Shown here piece by piece: positions 7,465-14,040 of a stretch of 21,985 nt of DNA; position 1 is the first letter of the stretch; the number at the start of each line of letters is the position of its first letter. Under the pieces are notes generated by a model that worked only from the letters and a program-made list of their open reading frames with translations, was not told where the DNA came from and searched no databases. The position numbers were made by a program, and so were the translations under genes. The DNA lies in the NCBI GenBank assembly GCA_016303225.1, contig JAEDMC010000023.1:1-21985 (forward strand). The letters are read 5' to 3'. This DNA is from Kiritimatiellia bacterium (GTDB lineage: Bacteria; Verrucomicrobiota; Kiritimatiellia; RFP12; UBA1067).

Positions 7465-7500
7465 GGTCAGTCAAGACCGCGCCAGCGGTTTTGACTGACC
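7465..7500. repeat. 36-bp palindromic element, copy 2 (loop GCCA)
   Basis: Arms of 16 bp (7465-7480 and 7485-7500) flank the same GCCA loop as copy 1, again with a single G-T position. The inner arm sequence GGTCAGTCAA-ACCGC is shared with copy 1. The right flank GACCGAATACC still resembles the outer arm of copy 1 but the left flank does not, as if the copy had lost its outer left arm. It ends 11 bp before the rnfE -35 box. Confidence 0.8.
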
Positions 7501-7511
7501 GAATACCCTCC

Positions 7512-7540
7512 TTGTCAGAGTTCTCGTGAAAGAGTATAAT
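7512..7540 (+). promoter_or_regulatory. Promoter of the rnfE-nrdR operon, predicted leaderless
   Basis: TTGTCA (7512-7517), a 17-bp spacer and a consensus TATAAT (7535-7540). Only seven bases separate the -10 from the ATG at 7548, so the transcript should start at or within a base of the A of ATG. No Shine-Dalgarno sequence is present. The inverted repeat TCTCGT (7522-7527) / ACGAGA (7541-7546) brackets the -10. Confidence 0.8.
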
Positions 7541-7547
7541 ACGAGAC

Positions 7548-8225
7548 ATGAAGACATGGTTAGCATTCTGGTACGGCATATTCAAGAACAACCCGACGTT
7601 TCGGTTGGTGCTGGGCTTGTGTCCGACGCTGGCGGTGACGACGTCGCTGGAGAACGCGATTGGCATGGGATTGGCGGCGACGTTTGTCCTCGTCTGTTCG
7701 AACGGGCTCGTGTCGGCGCTCCGCAAGGTCATTCCCGGGGCGGTGCACATCCCGTGCTACATCGTGATCATCGCGACGTTCGTGACGGCGATTGATCTTC
7801 TGATGCAGGCGTATCTCCCCGATCTTTCCGCTTCGCTCGGCATTTTCATTCCGCTTATCGTCGTCAACTGCATTATCCTTGGCCGTGCCGAGGCCTTTGC
7901 CTCAAAGAACGGCGTCATCGATTCGCTGGCGGACGGGCTTGGGAGCGGCATCGGCTTCGCGCTGGCGCTGTCGCTCATTGCCGCGGTCCGCGAGGTCTGC
8001 GGTGCCGGCACACTGACCATTTGGGGCGACTTGGCGATCAAGGGCCTGAATCCGGGGCCGGTGACGCTGGCGATTCTGCCGGCCGGCGGTTTCATCGTGC
8101 TGGGGCTGTTGCTGGCGCTCATCAACCGTCTCGGCGAGTGGAATGCCCGTCGGCATGGTGCGCCGGCTCCGTTGCCGGTGAATCTCGATTGCCGCCACTG
8201 CACGATGTGTCCGAACGGGAAGTAA
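7548..8225 (+). CDS. rnfE: Electron transport complex subunit RnfE (RsxE)
   Basis: Integral membrane subunit of the Rnf ion-pumping ferredoxin:NAD oxidoreductase. The 225 residues form about six membrane helices with the family blocks LGLCPTLAVTTS and IPLIVVNCIILGRAEAFAS. C25 and C108 lie where Rnf/Nqr D/E-type subunits hold a Cys pair implicated in the intramembrane [2Fe-2S] cluster shared with the partner subunit. Odd points: no other rnf gene is in the window, and the soluble C-terminus ends with DCRHCTMCPNGK, a CxxCxxC motif (C215, C218, C221) that could bind metal. The ATG appears leaderless. NqrD is the main alternative but the sequence is closer to RnfE. nrdR follows after 3 bp. Confidence 0.9.
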   Translation: MKTWLAFWYGIFKNNPTFRLVLGLCPTLAVTTSLENAIGMGLAATFVLVCSNGLVSALRKVIPGAVHIPCYIVIIATFVTAIDLLMQAYLPDLSASLGIFIPLIVVNCIILGRAEAFASKNGVIDSLADGLGSGIGFALALSLIAAVREVCGAGTLTIWGDLAIKGLNPGPVTLAILPAGGFIVLGLLLALINRLGEWNARRHGAPAPLPVNLDCRHCTMCPNGK

Positions 8226-8228
8226 GCC

Positions 8229-8672
8229 ATGAAGTGTCCGAAATGCGGAGTTGACGACGACAAGGTGCTGGATTCGCGCAGTGCGCGCGACGGGGCGGCG
8301 ATTCGCCGGCGTCGCGAATGCGCGAAGTGCGGTTGTCGTTTCACGACCTATGAGGAAATTGACCGCGACGAGGTTTTGGTCGTGAAGAAGGACGGGCGGC
8401 GCGAGGCATTCGACCGCAGCAAGGTCGACAAGGCGATTCGTCATGCCTGTGGCAAGCGACCGGTGAGCGACGAGCAGATCCGCACGATGATCGACCATGT
8501 GGTTGCGCACTTGGAGGGGGACGAGGTGCCGTCCGACAAGATCGCCGACCTCGTGATGGGCGAGCTGCACAAGGTCGACGAGGTCGCCTACATCCGTTTC
8601 GCCAGCGTCTACCGTCAGTTCAAGGATGTGGCGCAGTTCCTGTCTGCCATTACGGAGATTGTCAAGAAATGA
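8229..8672 (+). CDS. nrdR: Transcriptional repressor NrdR
   Basis: Zinc-finger plus ATP-cone regulator that senses (d)ATP and represses ribonucleotide reductase genes. The 147 residues are a normal length. The zinc ribbon uses C3, C6, C31 and C34 (MKCPKCG then ECAKCGCRFTTYE), and the ATP cone spans about residues 48-138 (VVKKDGRREAFDRSKV). The start is 3 bp after the rnfE stop, with GGGAAG overlapping that stop as ribosome binding site. No ribonucleotide reductase gene is in the window, so its targets lie elsewhere. The next gene overlaps its stop codon. Confidence 0.95.
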   Translation: MKCPKCGVDDDKVLDSRSARDGAAIRRRRECAKCGCRFTTYEEIDRDEVLVVKKDGRREAFDRSKVDKAIRHACGKRPVSDEQIRTMIDHVVAHLEGDEVPSDKIADLVMGELHKVDEVAYIRFASVYRQFKDVAQFLSAITEIVKK

Positions 8673-9742
8673 TGAAAGCTGAATATCAACGTCCTCCGAT
8701 CAGAGTAGCCCTGATGGGGCTGGGGCGCTCGATGTTTGCCGATCATTATCCGGTGTTCAAGAAGCATCCGGCGCTGTTCAAGGTTGTTGCGGCCTGCGAC
8801 CTGCTGAAGGAACGTCGGGACATCGTTGCGCAAGACTTTCCTGACTGTCGCATGTTCCGCCAGTTTGCGGACATGCTGGACGAGCGAGACATCGACCTCG
8901 TGGACATCGCAACGTGTTCGGTCGATCACGTGAAGCATGCGATGATGTCCCTCAAGAAGGGCTTTTGGACGTTGCTGGAGACGCCGATGGCGCTGACGCC
9001 GGATGACGCGCAGATCCTGCGCGGTCAGGCGATCAAGTCCAAGAACCGGCTGCTTGTGCTGCAGCGCGGGCTGTTTGCGCCGGACTTCCTGCTGGCGAAG
9101 CAGATGATGTCCGATCCGCGGCTCGGGCGCATCCACCAGATCCGCATTCGCCGGGAGGACTACGTCCGACGGGACGACTGGCAGTGCGTGAAGCGGCTTG
9201 GGGGCGGTGCGGCCTATTATGCGATGACCGATCTCATCATCCAGGCGCTGCGGCTTCTGCCGACGCCGCCCGTGCAGCTCTGGAGCGAGCTGAAGCGCAT
9301 CGCGTCGCTGGGCGATGCCGAAGACTATGCGCATGTGAACCTCAAGACGCGAGACCTGGTGTCGGCGGACGTCGAGTTCAACGGCGGGTGCCTTCCTTCT
9401 GAGCGGTCGGCGTCGTTCGAATTGCGCGGCGAGCGCGGTGTCTTCAAGGTTCAGCCCGGGGCCCAGACGGGAACGTTGACGGTCATCGATCCGAACTTTT
9501 CGTTCCCGCGCCGGCGTTCGTCGGTGCGGACGCCGCAGATCCGCGACATGCACGAGGAGTTTCCGGTGCAGACCGTTTCCGTGTCGCTCGCGAGAGACAC
9601 GATGCACGGTCCGTCGGCTTTTTGGAAGCACGTCTACGACACGATCCGCACGGCGGCGCCGTTTCCCCTGCAGCTTGAGGATTCGATCGAGTCCATCAAG
9701 TTCTCGCACTTGATGAAGAAGACGAGCCCGTTCGGCAAATAG
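8669..9742 (+). CDS. Gfo/Idh/MocA-family protein with altered catalytic residues
   Basis: About 357 residues with the family's two-domain plan. The N-terminal Rossmann fold starts VALMGLGRSMFADHYP (residues 13-28), close to the usual nucleotide-binding GxGxxxxxH pattern. The motif that is normally E-K-P reads E-T-P (104-106), losing the Lys. The second motif, normally GGGxxxDxGxHxxD, reads GGGAAYYAMTDLIIQ (178-192), losing the catalytic His. The protein may still bind a nucleotide or sugar, but ordinary dehydrogenase chemistry is doubtful. ATG at 8669 overlaps the nrdR stop; a second ATG at 8672 is equally possible. Confidence 0.8.
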   Translation: MMKAEYQRPPIRVALMGLGRSMFADHYPVFKKHPALFKVVAACDLLKERRDIVAQDFPDCRMFRQFADMLDERDIDLVDIATCSVDHVKHAMMSLKKGFWTLLETPMALTPDDAQILRGQAIKSKNRLLVLQRGLFAPDFLLAKQMMSDPRLGRIHQIRIRREDYVRRDDWQCVKRLGGGAAYYAMTDLIIQALRLLPTPPVQLWSELKRIASLGDAEDYAHVNLKTRDLVSADVEFNGGCLPSERSASFELRGERGVFKVQPGAQTGTLTVIDPNFSFPRRRSSVRTPQIRDMHEEFPVQTVSVSLARDTMHGPSAFWKHVYDTIRTAAPFPLQLEDSIESIKFSHLMKKTSPFGK

Positions 9743-9751
9743 GTGCGATTG

Positions 9752-10123
9752 ATGTCGGCGATGACCCAGAGTCTAGAAGATTACCTCGAGTCGATCTACG
9801 TTTTGATCGCCGAAAGCCGTCCTGCTCAGGTTCGCGACGTCGCGAAGATGCTTTCGGTCAAGATGCCGTCCGTCGTCAAGGCCATTCGCGAGCTGAAGAA
9901 GCTGGAGCTGGTGACGCAGGAGCCGTACGCCAACATCGAGCTGACGGAAAAGGGGCGGCGGGTTGCGCGGCAGGTTCTGAGGCGCCACACCCTGCTTCGG
10001 TCTTTCCTGATGAAACTGGGCGTGTCGCGTCCGATAGCCGACCGGGACGCATGCCTGATGGAACATATCCTTTCCGCGGAGACATTGGACAGAATCCGTA
10101 CGTACATGAAAGACAGCAAATGA
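9752..10123 (+). CDS. DtxR/MntR-family metal-dependent transcriptional regulator
   Basis: A 123-residue regulator with an N-terminal winged helix (SLEDYLESIYVL, then VRDVAKMLSVKMPSVVKAIREL) and a helical dimer/metal domain, but no SH3-like third domain, as in MntR. Metal-site positions: D10 and E13 resemble MntR (Asp8, Glu11), H79 is kept, and C101-E104-H105 matches the DtxR Cys102-Glu105-His106 pattern instead of the MntR Glu99. The site is therefore a hybrid. I chose ATG 9752 because AGGTG at 9741-9745 is well spaced; GTG 9743 and ATG 9761 are alternatives. It probably binds Mn or Fe and represses transport genes not seen here. It overlaps the next gene by ATGA. Confidence 0.87.
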   Translation: MSAMTQSLEDYLESIYVLIAESRPAQVRDVAKMLSVKMPSVVKAIRELKKLELVTQEPYANIELTEKGRRVARQVLRRHTLLRSFLMKLGVSRPIADRDACLMEHILSAETLDRIRTYMKDSK

Positions 10124-10947
10124 AAAGCCAAATCAACATCCTTCGCCAGCTCCAGGAGCTGGTTTTGACGCGTGACGAACATCATCAGACCGGAGACGGG
10201 AGCCATCTTGATGCGTTGAACGATTCGATCGACGTTCTGCAGCAGAAGCTCGAACCGCAGGTCGCCAGCGTTTACGGACGTCTGTACAAGAAGAACCATA
10301 TCGTCATTTCCGCCATGACCAACGGCTGCTGCGCGGTGTGCGGCATGCAGGTGCCGATCGCCCAGGGGCAGCAGGTGCGCCTGGCGCAGCATCTCGTCAC
10401 CTGCTCGAGCTGCGGGCGCATTCTCTTCGCCGCGGACGAGGATGCGGCGAAGAACGTCTCCGAACCGCAGGACCGCGACAACCCGAAGACGGGCATTTCC
10501 CGGTTTAGCGCCGAGGAGCTGATGGTGGTGGATCTGGATGTGGCGACGCGCGAGGAGGCGATTGACCGTCTCGCCAAGGCGATGGAGCAGGGCAAGTTCA
10601 TTACCAACGCCGACAGCCTGGTGACGGCCGCGATGGAGCGCGAGAGCGTCCTGTCGACGGCGATGGAGGGCGGTCTCGCGTTCCCGCACGTCCGCGGCGT
10701 CGAGGGCGGCGGACTGACGCTGGCGATGGGCATTTCGCAGAAGGGCATCGACTGGGACGGCGAGCAGGTCAACATCGTGTTCCTTTCGGCGATTCCCGTG
10801 GCGGTGTCCGCGTTCTATCTCCGGCTGATGGCGGGTCTGACGCAGGCGTTCTCGAAAGAGGCGAATCGCAAGGCCGTTCTGGGTGCGAAGGACGCTGCGT
10901 CGCTTTGGAAGGCCCTTCAGAAGGCGACTCGCACGACGGTGAAGTGA
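10120..10947 (+). CDS. Coiled coil / C4 zinc ribbon fused to a PTS EIIA-type domain
   Basis: 275 residues in three parts. Residues 1-60 are helical and probably a coiled coil. Residues 70-105 form a C4 zinc ribbon (CAVCGM at 71-76, CSSCGRILF at 95-103), like the C4-type zinc ribbon proteins of the CT398 type. Residues about 128-275 resemble a PTS fructose/nitrogen-type EIIA domain, with ADSLVTAAMERESVLSTAM before EGGLAFPHVRG; H190 sits at the phosphorylatable His. No EI, HPr or EIIB/C gene is present, so a regulatory role like that of PtsN is more likely than sugar uptake. The ATG overlaps the upstream regulator stop as ATGA; longer upstream starts would lie inside that gene. Confidence 0.8.
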   Translation: MKSQINILRQLQELVLTRDEHHQTGDGSHLDALNDSIDVLQQKLEPQVASVYGRLYKKNHIVISAMTNGCCAVCGMQVPIAQGQQVRLAQHLVTCSSCGRILFAADEDAAKNVSEPQDRDNPKTGISRFSAEELMVVDLDVATREEAIDRLAKAMEQGKFITNADSLVTAAMERESVLSTAMEGGLAFPHVRGVEGGGLTLAMGISQKGIDWDGEQVNIVFLSAIPVAVSAFYLRLMAGLTQAFSKEANRKAVLGAKDAASLWKALQKATRTTVK

Positions 10948-10948
10948 C

Positions 10949-11977
10949 ATGAATCGATTGCTTCTGCTGATTTCGGCGGTTCTTCTCGTTCTGACGGCTC
11001 CAGCTGCCGTTCGGCAAGGATCTGGCGTCCGTAAGGCAACCGCGAAAAGGGCCGCTCAGCAGGAGGTCGTGTCGGCACCCGTTCAAGGCGCACATCGACG
11101 TTCTCCGTATGTCGGGGCGATTTCCGTCAATGCGGAGACCGGCGACGTCATTTTCTCGGACAATGCCGACGCCGAGGCCTATCCGGCGAGCGTGACGAAG
11201 CTGATGACGCTTCTCCTGGTGATGGAGGACGTCAAGGCCGGCAAGTATTCGCTGGACGCTGCGGTCGAGGCGACGGCCGACGCCTATAAGAGCGAGCCGA
11301 GCTGGGTGGGGATCAAGGTCGGCGAGAAGATGTCCGTTCGCGATCTCTGCATGGCGCTGATGGTCGAGAGCGCAAATGACGCGGCAATTGTCCTTGGCGT
11401 TCATTCGGCAGGGTCGTTTGACGCGTTTGTCGCGCGCATGAACGCGCGGGCGGCGGAACTCGGGATGAAGAACACGAAGTACTTCAATCCGAACGGTCTG
11501 CCGCCGAATGCGTCCAAGCGTTATCCGTGGAAGAGTTTCAACGTCTCGACGGCCCGGGACCAGGTGCGATTGGCGCAGACCCTGGTCAAGATGCCGGAGG
11601 TGCTGTCCTTTACTTCGGTCAAGACGTGTGATCTCATCAAGACCAAGGATGGTTTCCGCGTGTCGGTGACGCGGCGGGCGAACGAGACGATTCGCGAGAC
11701 GGCGGTGGCGGCGGGCGAGAAGCTCGTCAAGCAGATGCGCAATCACAACAACGTGATGGTCAAGGACGCGCGGAAGGTCTTTAATCCGGACGGCAAGGAG
11801 GCGGTCGACGGACTCAAGACCGGCTACATCGATGACGGAGGGAGTTCGGTCGTCCTGACCGGCGCGCGCAAAGGCAAGCGCGCGATCGTCGTCGTCCTCG
11901 GCTCTGCGAGCTCCAAGGAGCGAGACGACCACGCCCGTCGGTTGCTGGTGGATGCGCTCGGCTCGATGGCCTGGTGA
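10949..11977 (+). CDS. D-alanyl-D-alanine carboxypeptidase (peptidase S11, PBP5-like)
   Basis: Periplasmic enzyme trimming the terminal D-Ala of peptidoglycan stem peptides. The 342 residues begin with a signal peptide (LLLLISAVLLVLTAPAA). Active-site motifs are complete: SVTK (S81-K84), SAN (141-143) and KTG (290-292). It is shorter than E. coli PBP5 and ends soon after the catalytic domain (LGSMAW), with no PBP5 C-terminal beta domain or amphipathic anchor; a basic linker (residues 22-52) follows the signal peptide. It is last in the rnfE operon, one base after the EIIA-fusion stop, and its TGA abuts the stop of the converging nuclease gene. Confidence 0.93.
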   Translation: MNRLLLLISAVLLVLTAPAAVRQGSGVRKATAKRAAQQEVVSAPVQGAHRRSPYVGAISVNAETGDVIFSDNADAEAYPASVTKLMTLLLVMEDVKAGKYSLDAAVEATADAYKSEPSWVGIKVGEKMSVRDLCMALMVESANDAAIVLGVHSAGSFDAFVARMNARAAELGMKNTKYFNPNGLPPNASKRYPWKSFNVSTARDQVRLAQTLVKMPEVLSFTSVKTCDLIKTKDGFRVSVTRRANETIRETAVAAGEKLVKQMRNHNNVMVKDARKVFNPDGKEAVDGLKTGYIDDGGSSVVLTGARKGKRAIVVVLGSASSKERDDHARRLLVDALGSMAW

Positions 11978-12991
11978 TTACATGAACCGCAGGGCGATCT
12001 GACGGAAGATGTCCAGCGGACGAATCGGCCAGAGGCGTGAAGGCAAGTCAGATTCGAGAGGTTCCTGCAGGAATGACGGCAGTTCGGGATTGAAGTCAAG
12101 TCCCGTCAGACTTTCCAATTCGTCAATTGTGACGAGGTGCCGTGCGGCCCAGGCCTTCCATCCGACGGACTGGTCGAAGAGGACGGCGAGAGCCCGGACG
12201 TCCATGCCTTCCTGGGCGATGACAATCTGGTAATAGGCCGTCGGAACGTCGATATCGGAACCGCCGATCGTCTCGCGGTTCGAGGTTGCGGAGATGCAGC
12301 CGACGACAACCCAGATTTCGCCGTAGCGAGCCGTCCAGAGATCGGCGATGCGATGTTCGAATTCGCGCCACACACCGCGGTTGAGTGCCGGCGTTTGCGG
12401 GGCGATGTTCGACATGCAGAACGTCAGTTTCTGCGCCTCTTCGCCGTAACGCGTGACGATGGCGTAGTTGGGGACCATGTGTCCGCGGTCATATCCGCTC
12501 TTTGTATAGTCGCCAGGCGCCGGCGTCCGGGACAGCGATCGATCCTTGGAAAAGCCCGGGCGCTTGGCGTTCTCGTATCGTGCGTCCCGTGTCACGTGGT
12601 AAGCGCACCAGACGGGGTGACGGAGAGTGTCCGACCAGCCGATCTTGAACTCGCCCCGGTCGAGGATGCGGATATCCTGCGGCGCCGGGCCTGCGATGCG
12701 CTTCGGTGCTCCGGCGAAAAAGACAGAGCCGGAAGGGGCTTCGGTGTCGTATTCGCAAATCGTGTCATATCCGGTCCAGCCGAATGCGTCGGTCACGTCC
12801 GCGAGGGGATTGCCGATCCAACAGAGGACCTTGGACAGCGCAGCGGGCTGTGAGCTGATCCAGAAGCGCGGGTGGTGGACAAACCATTCGCCCGCTGCGC
12901 CCCAGATGGCCAGCACGACAACCAAGACGCATCCGATCTTCAGGCAAGTGTGCCTCGACTTGTTCTTCTTCTTGCTCTTCCGCTTGCCCAT
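11978..12991 (-). CDS. Membrane-anchored DNA/RNA non-specific endonuclease (NucA type)
   Basis: A 337-residue member of the DNA/RNA non-specific endonuclease family. The N-terminus is very basic (KRKSKKKNKSR) and precedes one membrane helix (about 17-33), so the enzyme should face the periplasm while tethered to the inner membrane. The catalytic block is YDRGHMVPNYA, with DRGH at 168-171, and the metal-binding Asn is in NIAPQTPALNRGVW (N204). Likely roles are nucleic acid scavenging or degradation of incoming DNA. It is last in the minus-strand operon and its start shares bases with the preceding stop (TAATG). Confidence 0.88.
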   Translation of the reverse strand: MGKRKSKKKNKSRHTCLKIGCVLVVVLAIWGAAGEWFVHHPRFWISSQPAALSKVLCWIGNPLADVTDAFGWTGYDTICEYDTEAPSGSVFFAGAPKRIAGPAPQDIRILDRGEFKIGWSDTLRHPVWCAYHVTRDARYENAKRPGFSKDRSLSRTPAPGDYTKSGYDRGHMVPNYAIVTRYGEEAQKLTFCMSNIAPQTPALNRGVWREFEHRIADLWTARYGEIWVVVGCISATSNRETIGGSDIDVPTAYYQIVIAQEGMDVRALAVLFDQSVGWKAWAARHLVTIDELESLTGLDFNPELPSFLQEPLESDLPSRLWPIRPLDIFRQIALRFM

Positions 12992-13218
12992 TACAAGTCA
13001 CCAAGTTCGATGCGGATCGTGCGGGACTTCATAGCCTCGATGGCGTCAGGGTCGTAATCCCCGACGCCATGGCGGACGATGTCGTCCGCCTTGGAATCGG
13101 GGATGGTGATCCTGGCCCCGCACGCCGGACACTCGGTCGTCTGGCCGATCATGTCCGGCGAGGCCTCGATTTCCGTCTGACAGCTGTCGCAGCGGAAACT
13201 GATGAAGGGACTTGACAT
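12991..13218 (-). CDS. Small zinc-ribbon protein
   Basis: A 75-residue protein with one C4 zinc ribbon: FRCDSC (C10, C13) and ECPACG (C30, C33), followed by an acidic, charged tail ending IELGDL. Such ribbons resemble those of small membrane-trafficking or RNA-polymerase-like proteins, but nothing identifies a specific function. It starts one base after the nagB stop (TGAGATG) and its TAA overlaps the nuclease ATG, so all three genes are translationally linked. Confidence 0.8.
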   Translation of the reverse strand: MSSPFISFRCDSCQTEIEASPDMIGQTTECPACGARITIPDSKADDIVRHGVGDYDPDAIEAMKSRTIRIELGDL

Positions 13219-13219
13219 C

Positions 13220-13999
13220 TCAGAGTCCGAGCTTGGTGGCGCTGCGCCACTGATAGTACTTCTTGAGCGTCAGCTTCTTGGCGGCGGCCTCGTCGCAGAA
13301 GATCCAGCAGTCGTTGTGCGCCTGCAGGGCGGACGCGGTGCAGAACTGGCTCATCGGGCCTTCGACGCAGCCCTTGATCGCGTTCTGCTTGTTCTCGCCG
13401 AACGCGAGGAGAATGATCTTCTTGGCTTCGCAGATCGTGCCGACGCCCATGGAGAGCGCGCTCTTCGGGACGGCCTTCATGTCGCCCTTGAAGAAGAGAC
13501 GGGCGTTGTCCTTGACCGTCGAGGGCGTGAGGTACACGATCGAGGTGCGGCTCTTGAGCGACGTGCCGGGCTCGTTGAACGCGATGTGTCCGTCGCTGCC
13601 GATGCCCAGGACCTGAATGTCGATGCCGCCGGCCTTCTTGATCTGGGCCTCGTACGCCTCGCACTCCTTGGCCGGATCCTTGGCGAGGCCGTTCAGGACG
13701 TGCGTGTTGGCAAGCTTGATGTCGATGAGCTTGAAGAGGTTCTCGTTCATGAAGTAGCGGTAGCTCTGGTCGTGCGTGCCCGGGAGCCCGTAGTACTCGT
13801 CGAGGTTCCAGCTCTTCACTTGCTTGTAGGAGACCTTCTTGGCTTTGACGGCTTTGGCCATCTCCTTGTACATGAGGACGGGCGTCGAACCGGTCGCGAG
13901 GCCTAGGACGGTCTTCGGATTCTTCTTGACGGCGTCGGTGATCATGGCGGCCGCGAGCTTCGAGGCCTCTTCCTTAGTCTTGCAGATTACGACTTCCAT
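13220..13999 (-). CDS. nagB: Glucosamine-6-phosphate deaminase
   Basis: Converts glucosamine-6-phosphate to fructose-6-phosphate and ammonia. The 259 residues are close to the usual 266. Key residues are present: LGLATGSTP phosphate loop (32-40), WNLDEYYG with D67 (E. coli Asp72), and GSDGHIAFNEP with D136, H138 and E143 (E. coli Asp141, His143, Glu148). AAAGGA lies about 9 bases before the ATG, so it has its own ribosome binding site. It is 41 bp downstream of the rodZ-like gene, the largest gap in this operon. It links the cell-envelope genes to amino-sugar supply. Confidence 0.93.
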   Translation of the reverse strand: MEVVICKTKEEASKLAAAMITDAVKKNPKTVLGLATGSTPVLMYKEMAKAVKAKKVSYKQVKSWNLDEYYGLPGTHDQSYRYFMNENLFKLIDIKLANTHVLNGLAKDPAKECEAYEAQIKKAGGIDIQVLGIGSDGHIAFNEPGTSLKSRTSIVYLTPSTVKDNARLFFKGDMKAVPKSALSMGVGTICEAKKIILLAFGENKQNAIKGCVEGPMSQFCTASALQAHNDCWIFCDEAAAKKLTLKKYYQWRSATKLGL

Positions 14000-14028
14000 T
14001 TTGATTTTCCTTTCGTAGTTTGTTGGGT

Positions 14029-14040
14029 CACGTTGACGTG
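14029..14040. repeat. 12-bp palindrome between rodZ-like gene and nagB
   Basis: CACGT-TG-ACGTG lies directly after the rodZ-like stop in the 41-bp gap before nagB. It may be an operator or a weak RNA hairpin. Short enough to be chance. Confidence 0.35.
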
